Positions 44,200 through 57,300 of a stretch of 64,000 bases of DNA are shown in pieces. The DNA comes from Mesodorylaimus sp. YZB2_4 (Eukaryota; Nematoda; Enoplea; Dorylaimida; Dorylaimidae). The DNA lies in assembly GCA_030248295.1 (NCBI GenBank), contig JASANH010001440.1, positions 248,001 through 312,000 of the forward strand, written 5' to 3'. Position 1 is the stretch's first letter; each line of letters starts with the position of its first letter. The position numbers and the translations under genes are program-made. Below the pieces are notes generated by a model. The model saw only the letters and a list, made by a program, of their open reading frames with translations. It did no database searches and was not told the DNA's origin.

Positions 44200-46261
44200 T
44201 CAGAGATAAAAAAATTAATAGCGGACATAAAAGTTTAGAAGACTTTGTGACAACTAAAATTATTATATAGTGAAGTCGGACACATTTTTTTGTTACCACC
44301 TACTCTTTCATATTAATTTGTGATACTTTTACTCGCCTTCAAGGCGTGATTTAATGATGGGGAAAATGTTTATAAAAGTGATCACCACATACATAACGCT
44401 ACGTACGGTTTTACGCCTCGCCAAAAACCCATGGCGGCTAACTAATCGTAAGTCTTCCGACCTTTTACATGGCTGACGTGTGACGCTCCCTGCTGCCGGC
44501 TCGATCGCCAGTTGAGCCTCTACGGCTGGCTTTGCGAGTGTTGCATAAATGTATATCGGCCTTGGTGATCTACAAGATGCTTGCCTTCAAATGACTGATG
44601 ATGTTATATGCGCATGTCGACAGGTTAAGTCATTCAAATTCCTCGCCTCTTTGCTCTGTGATAAGTAAAAGCGCTGGAAAACCCTGCAGTACACAGGATG
44701 CCCATGATTCACTCTGCTGTCATGATTAGGTACTTCCCTTTTCATTATTCGAAACGTCCAAAGCAGAACTTTTAAAAGATGCTAAATATCTGCGAGGCGT
44801 CACGGGCTGTATCGACTGGCTGGGCTGCTGCGCGGCATCACATGCGTACTGTACGTCGATCGATTTACCAATCAGCCGACCTCAACTCGAAATTTTGATT
44901 GATTGAAAGCTATTTTGTATCCAGGGTGAACCAAAAATGTTGCATTATCGCTCTGTTGCGATGAAAATTTTTAGTGGCTATGGGGTGGATTTTGGAGAGA
45001 TGTGTAGTGGCTAGTAGTGGATATCAGGTGTCCTGCCAGTGAAATTCTTTTTCCGCATCTGGCAACGCTTATTCCGATATCAAACCCGACGTTATTCTGC
45101 TGGAAAAACAGTCAATATTTCAACGAATATTGGACAGTATTTCACAGGCTTCGTACTTCTCACGAATTTTAAAGTCCCACTTCTGATTTCGGACTTTCAA
45201 AACCGGAAGTCCGAAATCAGAAGCGTGAATGCGCGTAGGGGCAACGGTTTTTGTTTTTTAGTAGCTTATTTCATTTCAAAAAATTTTATACGGCTTTTTG
45301 TGAGACGAGTGACACATTCAAGCATGTCGCCTACGTGCAATAGTCAAAATTCACCACTTGGGGACTTGGAAAAGAAAACGAAAAATCGATGTTTAACTAA
45401 GCAAAACCTATGAATAAAGTAATAAATTCTTAACTATTCGAAGCATGGATACACTAAATTCGCCGAAGGCGCTGGATCGACTGCTTACGCCATGGTGCGG
45501 AAAACGGATGTCGCGAATGATATGTATTACCCATTTGTGGCACGGATATACAAGATATTAAAAAAACCACCAACGGCATTGAGGAGGAAATCGGATGAGT
45601 TGGGCCGTTGCCTACGGGCTCCTCGATTTGTTCAATTTTTTAAAAATTTAAATTTCCCGCAGTGTGTGAAAGTTTGCAGGTGGGTAGCGTAGCGTACCAT
45701 AGATGTGTGCGGGAGTACATTATACACAAGACTATTCCTTACGAATGAATATATAAATTAGTCTTTCCAGGGCGGTATTTTCGTCAAACACTCCTTCCAG
45801 CATCACTTCAGTTTTTCTTTGCATCTGTTTAAATGCGAAGTGCGCGCAGCATTGAAAAACTGGGATCTTTCATCTATGTAAACCTGCCATAGGCAGACTA
45901 AGCGGGAAATTTAGAATTTGTATTGTACGAGAGCTGTAAAATAATCTGGGTAAGTCCAGAAATCTATTCATTGTAAAAGTGGCTCGACAGCAGGAAACTT
46001 ATCAGCGTTTATCTTATACGTTCCTGCATTATTCCAACAGTACTCGAAAACTTAAGCATAGGAGGATATAACCTGTTGCATAACCAACCACATATTTGGG
46101 TGAATATAATTATTTATCATGGGAGAGAGAAAGCGTCATTTCGTTGTTTGACCTTCTTAGTATCAGAAATTATTTCAGTCTTCTTCCATAACTCTCTGAG
46201 GTAAAGTTTAGTCTTATCAAATGACTGTTTTTAAATTTAAAATCTTCAAAGCCGTTTCAGA
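44200..46261. other. Spacer between peptide genes C and D
   Basis: This holds the 17-bp hairpin at 45180 and a lone CATGGATACACTA arm at about 45445 (related to the 25029 palindrome). Plus-strand frames 45039..45413 and 45492..45692 cross these and have no family match. They may belong to a decayed transposon. Confidence 0.4.
45180..45223. repeat. Perfect 17-bp inverted repeat, 10-nt loop
   Basis: CTTCTGATTTCGGACTT at 45180 and AAGTCCGAAATCAGAAG at 45207 are exact reverse complements separated by TCAAAACCGG. No target duplication is seen next to it. Confidence 0.9.
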
Positions 46262-46465
46262 ATGCGCGCTATTCTTATTGTCGTCCTTTTGGTCGTATTG
46301 GCGAATGAATCCAGCTTGCAGCCCTTGGACCCGCCAGGTTGTGTTAATTGCGGGCCAGGTGGCGGAGGAAGCCAAGGTGGCCGACGAGGTCGCGGCGGTG
46401 CTAGCGGTCCTCTACAACCATTAAGACCCAGGTCGCGATCAGATGATGAAAATACAGTAGTGTGA
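46262..46465 (+). CDS. Small secreted Gly-rich peptide D (67 aa) with CxxC
   Basis: The ATG comes one base after CCGTTTCAG. Signal peptide MRAILIVVLLVVLANES, then PPGCVNCGPGGGGSQGGRRG and an Arg/Gly/Pro-rich tail ending DDENTVV. The arginine clusters (GRRGRGG) are possible processing sites or part of a cationic peptide. Polyadenylation signal at 46598. Fourth of the small secreted peptides on this strand within 5.3 kb. Confidence 0.6.
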   Translation: MRAILIVVLLVVLANESSLQPLDPPGCVNCGPGGGGSQGGRRGRGGASGPLQPLRPRSRSDDENTVV

Positions 46466-47496
46466 TCTGGCAGTGACTACTTGGTCGAGGCACAAGTCAA
46501 ATGGGGAGGGAAGGGTCTGGGATAGCAGATGCCGGGTGGTAGCCCAGAAATTTATATATTTTGCATATTTAATGTGTACTACTAACGATAAGAGCACAAT
46601 AAAAACTGGAATGGGCTGACGAGACAGTTGGACGCAGCCTAACTGATACCCAGGCATGGAAGAGTTTTTGCACTAATGAACCGTCAGCCAGTGTGCAGTA
46701 ATGGAGTCCTGTGAAGTGCATACTAGTAAATAGCGATAGGACGAAACCAAGAGATGGTACCATCCTTGGTCGCATCGGATACAGTAGAGATTGAACGATT
46801 GTGTCTAGCTAAATCTACCGGTCTAGGTATCTACCGCTACCGTATCCACGGCTAACCAAAATATTGCGACCCCGCACAAGGCCGGTCGGAAACGATGCTT
46901 TGTACGTTGGAGAAGCAGAACAATGCTCGAAATACTAATATACGTAGATTCACAACAGGTAAACCTCGCTAAAACGAAGACAGTCAGCTAACACTATTTT
47001 TTTTAAAGTCTAACATGAGCTGGGCAGTGTGTGAGCAAATTTCAAGTTGAGCTACAATTCAATATAGAAACAGCAAGTACTCGTCGCAATAAGGAGTGAT
47101 CTGTTTTTTTGGTTTTTTTAGACATACGCACATAACAAACGTTTTCGAATTTATCAAATCTTCGAAAATCTGGCCTTTTTGAGCTCGATAAATCCGTCGA
47201 TAATCTTTTTGCGGCGCCTTGCCTGATCGACTGCTAGATGACTTGGATCCCCAACAGCAATTACGATCGCACGGTATTGGTGGCCGATTATCGAACAACT
47301 ATAATTAGATTTTCAGTCCTTTCTGTCCACCAAATCGTATTCTCTTTATCAAAATTTTAGGTTCCTGACCCGTGCACAGTGTGCCCCACTTTGTGAAGCA
47401 ACTAACAAATTGAAATTTGATAATCTTGACGCCTCAATAAATAAATGTAATTGTATTCTAGTCATACCTCCGTCAAGGAGTAGGTTCACCTTAATC
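46466..47496. other. Spacer; one possible minus-strand exon
   Basis: At 47300..47059 (minus), after a CTAATTATAG acceptor-like site, a frame reads FDNRPPIPCDRNCCWGSKSS and continues through a basic stretch. It could be an exon of a Cys-containing secreted protein, but no partner exon was found. Confidence 0.3.
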
Positions 47497-47820
47497 TCAA
47501 GTAATTCTCAATTCTTGCATCGGTCGATCATAGTCAACTGAAATTTTAAATTTTGAAAAATTTGGATATTTTCTAACAATAATGTCCCAATCGTTCATTC
47601 CAGCAAGGCCCTTTGACCGCAACTGGCCTCTTGTATGAGCCCGAACCTTTGTTTGGAAATACCTAAAATTGAAAGCTTTGTTAGCACTCGTTCTCAAAAA
47701 AGGGATATTGGGCAACATTGCCGAGATTTCTTCTGCTCCTTGCAACCCATACAGTACGACAAAAAGGCGAAGGAACCGACAAACTTACCGATGGGAACAC
47801 AAAATTTCTTCAAAATTCAT
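47497..47820 (-). CDS. Small 65-aa protein, two exons, unknown
   Basis: Exon 1 (47820..47789) encodes MNFEEILCSH and ends at a CG/GTAAGT donor. Exon 2 (47662..47497), after AATTTTAG, continues RYFQTKVRAHTRGQLRSKGL and ends YDRPMQELRIT and TGA. The phase-2 join is exact, and an in-frame TGA lies three codons before the ATG, fixing the start. The protein is soluble-looking, basic in the middle, with WDIIVRKYPNF as its most conserved-looking stretch. I do not recognise it. Confidence 0.45.
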
Positions 47821-49745
47821 AACACATCAAATCAAGTCTCGTTGATTAGCCGCCATAACCGAATTTGTTGGCAAAACTGGAGACAAATCCGCAAGGAGGG
47901 ATAACGTGCACAAACGTAACCCTATGCACGCGCACAGCTAGTCACCTCGCAGATATTTCTTTAGCCGTGTACCGGTAGATAGCTGGACAGAACGGATTGG
48001 ATTGAACATTGAAATTTAAAATGTGTCCTGATACTGTGCCAAACATATTCTAGTCTTTCAACAGACACTGAAAGTCATGCCCCATGTCATATTCGTAGCG
48101 CTATACCTATTCGACGAGACATTCGCGGACTAACCGCTGACGATGAGATGCTCCGGCGTATAATTCAATTCCAGGCAGTAGGCTTATCTTGGATCGTCAT
48201 TTTCAAGGCTTGGTGACATTTTTTAAGCTAATGCCATTTTTTTTTATATGCCAATAGCGAGTAGTCGTCTGGATAAAATTTGCCGCTGCACGTAATACAG
48301 CTTAAAATAATTGAATGAAGTATAATTCAGGGGAAACCCAGCTGAAATCACCCACAATCACGAAGACAGTCGCGCGGCGACCTACAATCATCTGAATGAC
48401 AGCGCAGTTACTGGGCACTAATCGAAGACTGTATGCCCAAACGCAGCATACTGCAGCATGTCGTAATGCCCACTGTGTCAAGGTTTTCAGGCTCCTTTCC
48501 CAAGCGTGAACCCTGTTTGCTTAGGTGGCTCTGCAAGCTCCAGGACAATTTCTTGTGATATGAGGCTGTCAAAGCCTAGCGTTGATACAGTAGACCATGA
48601 GAGTATTTTATTTGTGGTGATGTCGTGACTTTTGAGGGCGCCTGATTTTCTGGGGGTCTGGTTGAGGAGTCAGGGCAGTACACACGCAAGAACTGGCCCC
48701 TGGGTAAGATTATTGCTCTCCCTCCCGGGATGCCACCCTTCGTATTTGTACAAAGCCATTTGGCAGACCCAGGATCTCGGCCAAGCGCCATCCAGGGACT
48801 TCAATTAGTTACATAGGGCCGTTCCCAAAAATGGCCTTTTCTAATCTTGACTCGTGTCACATGTTTTGCGGTCAAATTACGCGCTGTGTCAGAGGCGCTT
48901 TAATATCGGGAATGCAGTCAGATGGAACTTGTAGGTGACAGGATTTTGTGTTCCGGGGCCTAACGTTTTACTGTAGGGTTCCAACCGTTGTCAGCCCATA
49001 CAAGCAGTCCAGGGCAGGTTTCACCAAGTTACATACAAGTCCACAAGCGACTCGCGTTTGCCAAAATGAATGGCAGCTCCTGCTTCTAGTCCTACAAAAC
49101 TTGTTGCCACTTTGGTTTACGAACTAACAACAAGCCCTCATAAAAAATGGGCGAAGACTCGTAACTTTAGCAGAATTTTGTGGGAGTCAGAGCGAGACTC
49201 GTAGGACTTGTAACATTGCTGGTTTTTATCCATTTGACCCGTGTTTTGATGGATTCCTTTTTCATGGTATTTTAGCAGGCCTTTGATGATGGCAGCAAAA
49301 CATAATTTGTCTGCCGGGGCCCAACTTATCTAAAAGCACCTTGCGCCTTCACCTTCCGAAGAATCAATGCTGCATAAAAACTGGGCCCAGGTTCTCACAT
49401 AGCAAGCTTCCTGTATTCTCATGCTCAAGTATGTGTCCTGCTTTATCAGTGCACGATTTTCGCTTCGCAGTCAAGGTGATACAATATAATTTCCAACACC
49501 TATTTTTCTCTTTCTGTCCTTCTATTTTGCTCTTTCTCCGGCAGCAGCTAGCCATCACTTCATACTTCATACTTTATTTATACTCACACAACACTGGCGC
49601 ACTCAGAGAGTATAAAACACAAAAATATGCAATTCAGAGAGAGCACATTACTGTGCTTATAAAACCAGCCGAGATAAGCCTTGTCGAAAAAGCTTCCAAT
49701 CAGATAGCGCCGCTTCCTCAGGCAGCGGATTCCATAAAGAAAGCG

Positions 49746-50176
49746 TCAGAAAAAATAAAACCTTTGCTTAAAAACCTTGTAAAAGTGCCTTGGGATAATC
49801 GAATGATGGGCTGCACATGTCCAACCACTCAAACGCAACTCAGATGGATGCAAAAAACATGAGGTTCCGGAGTCATGATAGCCATGAGAGAATTTGAAAA
49901 AAAATGACACAGCTTTAAAGTTACGCCTATCTAGAATTGAGTACCATCCGGCCCTGCGCATACCGTCTGCATGAGACATGGTAAAATCGTTTAAACGCAG
50001 CCTGGGCATGCAAATTTAGCACGTTCAAGATTAGATATGTCATCTTTCAAAATGGGAGCCCACGCGACACAGTCATATTCAAGAATAGAACGAATAAAAG
50101 CAGCGTAAACATCACCAAAAACTCTTCGAGATGCAGTCAATGGTTCCCAAATTTTGCGCCCAAGTGCCGCAATCAT
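49746..50176 (-). mobile_element. Degenerate non-LTR retrotransposon, C-terminal RT region
   Basis: On the minus strand, VYAAFIRSILEYDCVAWAPI then LKDDISNLERA matches the end of LINE reverse transcriptases (R..LEYa..vW.P....i..lE). Downstream in another frame, MRRAGWYSILDRRNFKA matches the next conserved block (LGL.SLE.RR). The frames are broken relative to each other, so this is a dead fragment of a Jockey/CR1-type element. Confidence 0.75.
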
Positions 50177-53100
50177 TGGCTTCCATTTTTTACAACGCTA
50201 GATGAGAATTGTGATCTGAGAATTTCAAATCAGAACTCACAGATTTTATGCACAGAATGTGTGCGGATATATGACAAATGGGATCGCTCGTACATGTTAC
50301 TGCATGGTACACTAACATTTTGGGTGCTCAGTCGAGCCACACATCTACCGTAGCACTGAAAAGAATGCACGTCGAAAGGACTTGCTCGATTATCACGGGC
50401 AGGCTTTCTCTCAGAGCCGTCTCGGGCTTTTCAATTCAAAATTTTAACCCTTAGGACTTCGTTCAAGCTGACCCTTAGTTCAATGAGGATGTTGCAAAAA
50501 AAATTGATAGCGGTGAAAGCGATGCATATCAATACATTCGTGGGGTCTCCTACAACCTGGCAAGTCCCATGTCTTTCTAGTCTGCTCTGCATCGCCTAAT
50601 ATAGTGCCTGGTTAAGAGGAATGTGGACTGCGTCATTGACAGAATCAGCCGGACGTAAGATCGTGCAGTGATGGACGGATGCGGGTCCACGTGACTTACG
50701 CCTGACTCTAGGGACTAACGAGCTCGTCATTTCATCAGCGAGTTGGGTAAAGTACAGTTTTACACTACATAGAGCTGGCAGCTCGAATCATTTTGTGGAT
50801 AGACTGTATTCACACACTTTCCAGTAGTACTCCTATCTGAGAAAAAAAAATTGTTCAAGCCACCCCAAATGATTTTTCATATTTTAGTGTTGTTAAATGC
50901 CGCTGGCCAGTACTTACGTGAAAGTTTTGTTTTAGTAAGCTATGGAGAAAATCGGATTTCTAGTAAAAATGTTATAAGCTCTTGCCGCGCGACTGATTAG
51001 TTTCATCCGTTCTGCATCATCAGCGTGATCTAGATATGATGCTGATACCTAGTTGCCTAGTATGATGTAGATACCTGTTTTTCATTTAACGCCAAGCAAT
51101 TACACCGGATAATGACGAAGGGAGGAGTTGCGCTGCCGGATGTACCGATTGTACCCCAGTTAATTGTGGACAGAGGTCGCCAGAATAATCAAATGAGCCG
51201 CACCTCTAGAAGCGAACTGGCGCATGATCAGCTAGGGCTGCCGATAGTCACACAATATCTATTTAAAATTGGCCAGATCGGATTGAATTTTTATCTGACG
51301 CGTGCAGAGAAAAAGCCGAAGGGTACGAACCTCATAACTGAACTTCGCACCAGACAAAGCGACGTCCGCGACACCTTGTACCTACGGCGCCTTACATACA
51401 CGAGTCAGTCATGACCAAGTGGTGGGCCAACAGAACCGCCGCAGAAGAACTGCACTATCACTAAGTCGCAAATGAGTAGGCTCGTTAATTTTTGATCCTT
51501 GGCCAAGAATAACTCAAAATCTGTTGTCGCAAGTAAGCGTGACTGCGAGCCACTCATGGGCGGGCGAATCGCTTGCGTTTCAACTGACCAACCATTGATG
51601 GACCCCTTTAGCCCGTACTGCCCGCGCAACATCTCTGGGCGTGCCAGCAATGAGGAAAGTGGACACGGACGGATCCAATGTCTCATTCGTGAAAACGTGC
51701 TCAAAGAAGTGGCTGGACAGCGTTCACATTTGGTAGGTCCCTGCATGCTTTTCGTTCGATGGAGTCATCACCGACGTGTTCAATGCCAACCGCATTGGGG
51801 GCACTAGCGTGTAGGGAGAAGGTGCCCAATGAAGACTTTCAGCGGCATATGATAAGACGAGTGATCATTCTATCCTAACACACAGTCTTATTTCAATCGG
51901 CACGTGCCTATTTAAAATTTATAAGTCCCCTTTTTTGCATTCTGGTCATTTTTATCTTATCCCAATAACATTTGACAGCATAGCTGCTCTTGCTTTAAAA
52001 ATTACTCTCGCGCAACCACCACGACGATTACTGTCCAACTAGCTACTGTCATTTGCATCTATGCCAAGGTCTGTTAGGCGCTTTCAAAACGCAAGCCTGC
52101 AGCTGGTCGCCTAGCTGTGATCGCGCCCCACAGTATCTGTCTTATTACGAATTGAGGTCTTTTTTGTTTAAAACCTAACGTTTTGCTACATGCAAAAGCA
52201 TTGTGTCATTTAGGATGACTTTCCTACCTCCAATGTTTTTCAAGCATTAAAAAGATTGCACTTATCGTTAATAGCTGCGGCTTCTAAATCCATGCACATA
52301 GAGTTAACTATGGCAGTCGGTTATCGATTTCTGTAGATACGTCTGTTCCAGTCGCTCTAGGATAAGACGGATATTCCCGATAAAAGCGACGGCACATCAT
52401 GTATGACGCATGTGACTGGCTTGAAAATCCATGGCCAAGTCACATTGGTATATATCGACTACACACAGCTTGGAAAGGGCGCCAACCTGTGTTGTTTTAT
52501 CTTTTTGGACGTTCTGTCGCGTGCTCTGTCTACTCGTACGACTGATTGTGAGAAGTCCTCTGTTTGCGGGGAAGTGCTGCTACCGCAACTTACTGTAAAT
52601 GCAGGCAAAAGGGTTCTTTGTATGCTTTCAGTTCGATAATGCCTTAGAGAACAAGAACTGGTTTTTGCTTGGTGTTTCCTTCTTTTTGATCAATGTGAGA
52701 GTCTTAAAAAAATGAAAAATTCATGAATGAGACAGAGCAGGACTGGTGGCGCACTTCATGAACGTCAGTCAAAAACTTTTATTATTCGAGTAGTAATTTG
52801 AAACAATGTCTGTGGCTCTGACTTCAGAAAACCAACGATTCCAGCGTCACTGGTGGTGTTTTGACTGCCTACGACCTCGCACAGTCGGTTGTGACATAAT
52901 GCCTTATTTCTTGATATTCATGTCAGCGTGGTATTAATTTGGTTCGTGGAAAGAGCGATGGACTTCGTGCATTCGAGGCAGCAATATTTCAGAACATTGT
53001 AGCAGGTTCAAACCCACCCCGCCCGCGTATGTGCATCATTTCCCTCGTTCATGCAGGAAGCAGCTAGGCCACTGATTCAGCCGGCGGCACTTTGAGAGAA

Positions 53101-53239
53101 TGCGGCTTACAGCTGCAAGCCACTGACCAGGAAATGTGAGGGTGCACGACGTGATTTCCGCTTTCACGGACCATATATTTCACGTCGGTGGCCGACCACC
53201 ACCCAGTGGCCGCTTTGAAGGCAAACAGCGGCAAACCAG

Positions 53240-53353
53240 GCAATCTTACGGGCGAGTGTTCGACTCGCGGGCCGGTGAATCATTGCGTGTAAAATGTGTC
53301 TCTTCACCCTCAAGTACGCATAAGCGTTTAGTGATGTGGTAAAACATGAACAT
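53240..53353 (+). repeat. 5'-truncated SINE (family B)
   Basis: GGGCGAGTGTTCGACTCGCG, AAAATGTGTCTCTTCACCCT and GTGATGTGGTAAAACATGAA repeat the copy at 27783 almost word for word. The A-box half is missing. Confidence 0.8.
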
Positions 53354-54312
53354 ATCTGAGAGAGATGTTACCCTGGAGCGTTTTACTAGCAGGAACCCGA
53401 ACTGTTAGCACCGCGAATTCAAGCCCAAAGGCACGTGGCTCTTTAACTGAGTTTTTGCTCCAACGGGGCTAGGTGAACCAGCAGGGTCACACGACAGCGA
53501 AACATAAAAAAACTCGGACTCGGAAAAGGACAGGTATCGATCTGGTCACTGGTACCTGAGCATCGCGCGCATGGAGGTGGCGATGGCCTCGTGCGTCCAG
53601 CATTACTTCTGGGGCACTTCTCGGTCAACAAAACGGTTTTTACATGCACTTTATATACATGGCAGACCTCAGCCACTGACTGCTGTTTTGTCCGGCTGTT
53701 TTCGAGTTAGAACACTTATTAAATCCTAACCTCACACGTCTGTGTAAAACGTGTTCCGTATTTGCACGCACTGTTTTTGAACTTCCCTCTTGCACAATGT
53801 ACAGTACCTGAACATCTTCGCTGCCCACTCTTCCGCGCTCGAGTTCACTTCGACTGATTCTCCTGTTACTCAGAATAATACCACGAAAAGACACTTCTGG
53901 AAGGAATTATATTGTCTGGTTCCGAATACGCAATAGGGCATTCGTGGTAGTCGACTCTAACCATATTTGGAAGGACCGCTTGAGCAGTATCACTTTTTCT
54001 GTCCGATCTTTTCCCGCTCACTCCTAATCGTAAGTAACTGTTGCAAATGACTAATCCTGACTGTTGCATCGTCAGTAGCCGAACGTCTCATACCTGACAC
54101 ACAATTGGTGATTTTGGGTACATAAAGTGCAAAAGCAGACCTCAGAGCACAGACGTGTCATTTCCTACCAAATGCACAATCATATTATCACGATTGCAGT
54201 ACACGACTTTGACTACGTCTAAACCTAATATTAATTTTAGATGACCAAACCAAAAAAATAGTGCATGTAATATAATATACGAGTATAAATTTGTTTTGTT
54301 TGTCAGTGCAAT

Positions 54313-57300
54313 TCATATTCTCCCACTCTTGATTAGCTGTTCGACACCGATGCGCAAAATGTTAGCTTGGGCGCACAGTTGGTCAATGGGACCTTGAAAT
54401 TGCCCAATCCGATCAAGCTTGATGATAGATTGCGTGAACGGGTCGTAGGAGACCGCATATGGTCTTTTCATGGTTTTTGTAAATTGCCTGAAGAAACGAG
54501 GTAAATTTCTTTTAATCCACGCCAAATATGGCTACAACCTCCCAAAGAACACAAACCTACAGGATAATAAGTTCCCTGCCCTGGGTCATTGGAACTGTCT
54601 ACAATTAAAATGCAGCAGGTTCTTCCAGTTGGAAATGGACATACCAGAATTTGTGAGATCTCGATTTGTGCCAAGACCTTCATTGCGCGATAACTCAAGA
54701 TTTATTATAGGTTTTACCTCAGCTTAGCCATGGCATCCTCGATCGACTCGGACACAAAATACAAGGACTGATAATTTTCGTCCTGATAAGTCGTCATGGC
54801 TGTCTTCTCCGGATCGAATGGCTCTCGCTGGGGCACATCGGACAGAGAGTGCTAAAAGATAATATTCTAGAAATTAGGGACCCAAATTGATCAAAATAAA
54901 AAATGATCAGTCCTCTAGTCACGCGTATAAGCGCCAGAAACTGTGCCAATTTTATAAGTAACGCCATTATCATAAAATGCACGATTTTTTTAACCGGTGG
55001 TTTACTCATAGATCTGATTTTAGGACTAGTTGCAGACTTTGCCAGCCACATCATCATGTTTTACTGAGACATTTTTTCGAGCTGTACAAATAAAGTTTTA
55101 TATTCTCAGCTACTTCTTTATGGAATGATAATGCGTCTTATGAAGCTTTATTTTCATCACTAACTCGTTTTAAACATGCCGTGTCTGCAAGGAAAGTTCG
55201 GTGACTTGTGAGTTTTATCTGTATTGATTGGTGTTCGTGTCTCATCTTTAGAGTTCGCATTCGCGTTTAGATACGAGTAAAGTATGTGAGTACAAACAGA
55301 CCTCACTGGAAGTATGCCTCATCATAACTCTGACTTACCTGCAGTTCGCCAAAAGCTGACAGCAAACCGGCCCCATATGCTCTTATCTGACCGTTTTCTT
55401 TGCACAATCCAAACTCAACTGTAAACCAGTACAGCTGCAACATAAACTTAAAGTAACCTAGCAGTATTTCAAAATTCATAGCATACTAACAGTAGCTAAT
55501 TTTTCGATTTCTTCATCGGTCGCCGCCAGTGAAGCCAGGCCTAATTCTTGGCTGAATTGGGCGAATAAAGGATCAGCTAACATGGGAATGTGACCCAACA
55601 GCTCATGGACGCAGTCTCTGAAAAGCTCCAGATCAAAGCCAATAAATATTGACTTTATCAGGACAGTTTTTTACTCACGGTTCTGGTGTGTGGTGTGGTC
55701 TCGATGGATGACGAACGTATTGCGTGCATTGGAACACTCTAAATGCCAAACTAGCCAGAAAATCGCGTGCCGTCAATAAGCCTGCTGCTGGACGCAGTTG
55801 AAACCCAGTTTTACCTGAAACAAAGCATTTTGGGTGTTTCAGCTGCTTACTGTAGATTGGTTTCTGGTGTAATGGATAGTTATCAATCACAAGTTTTTAA
55901 ATGAGGCGTTTCCGCCTTTACACAGTGAAGTAAAAAGTATGAGAACACACCAGGGACCAGTGAAATGTTTGAAGTCAAAGGGGGCGACCTGTATGTACAC
56001 ACTAGACCACGTCAACCTGCAGATACTCTCTAAAACAATTTTGCAGCTGCTCCTATATGTGCACTCTGCTAACTATATGCAATGGAGAGCCGGAAGTGCC
56101 ATGCACCCGCAAGCCTGCGTAAAAGTTAGTCTTAGATAAGGATTATGACAGCAAGGGTCTGCTGATTCTGGTCTTGAAGTAGCTAACCAGCTGTTACTAG
56201 CTGAGTCCTTAGAGACTGTCATATCGGGTCATATCGGGTGCGCCATTAAGAATGACCCTCACACCAAATGACTAGTTTTCTTCGCAAGCAGTCGCGTTGT
56301 GAGCTTTACACTAATACAGGCAGATACAGCATTTAATTCTGCATTGGGCAGTCTGGTTGTTGTCCATCACATTGTATAGCTGCTTGTACGAAGAAATGAA
56401 AAGTCAAGACCTAAAAAACTCGGTTGTTTCTAAGCGCAAGTAGAACAGGTCAAGCTGACTCAGAATTCAATGCCGAACACAATGGTACAATGTCATGTCA
56501 TGTAATGTCATACTTTATCCATAGCCAAGCACCATGAGGCGCACTCGAGGGCTAAGGAACACATAATTGACAATCATTTTGTACCGAGGCGGGAGTCGAA
56601 CCCTCCCCTGTAAGTGCGCACCCAGCGTGAGAGGCAGACGCTTACACGACTCACTGCGATAACTTGTATAGTAAGGCTGGTCAAAGACGAAGCATTATAG
56701 GGTCATTCTTTATGGCACACCCGATAAAAAGCCAGGGCAGTACATATGAGCCATGGTGCTCTGTGCTGCAAGTCTTCTAAAAGTTGGATGGACGAGCATA
56801 CTGCGGATTGAACACCAGTGAGACTGTACTTGGGGGCCACCCACGCATTGGACAAGCCAATAATGTTCCCTGTCCTGTGCTTGGTTGCCAGTCAAGGAGA
56901 CCTGACATAGTAGGGTCCTTATCTACAGTATATAGGCCACACACACGTATTGCAGTTAGCATGCCAAACTTCACTGTTAGAATACACGCTGACCTCTGGA
57001 GTGCCTTGCCTGCGCAGATCGCCCCTTCAGTCATACATCTTTGCCAGTCCAGGCAGGCAATAACACTTACTTTTCAAAAATTGAGACAGATCCTCCAGTT
57101 GGGGAATAGTATGCGGTCCAAAATCGCATTCTCTCTCCAACACTGCCAATACAGCCAAGTACTGTTTGCACGCGTGTGTAGGATACAGGTGACGCAGCTC
57201 GTTGTAGACAGTCGCCCTGAAAATAGAAGATGGCATGTGAGCGGTGTATTCACCGCTACTGGGCCACTCACCAAGTGCCCAATTCGTCAGCATTGTATTG

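Larger units (their letters stand above)
47821..54312. other. Long gene-poor region with retroelement debris
   Basis: This contains LINE reverse-transcriptase remnants (49746-50176) and a possible endonuclease scrap reading VIVGDFSW on the minus strand at about 48340-48375. It also holds a SINE B copy at 53240 and a tRNA-like B box GGTTCAAACCCACC at about 53008. Frames 51112..51414 and 51499..51807 (+) have no family match. No gene is supported. Confidence 0.45.
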
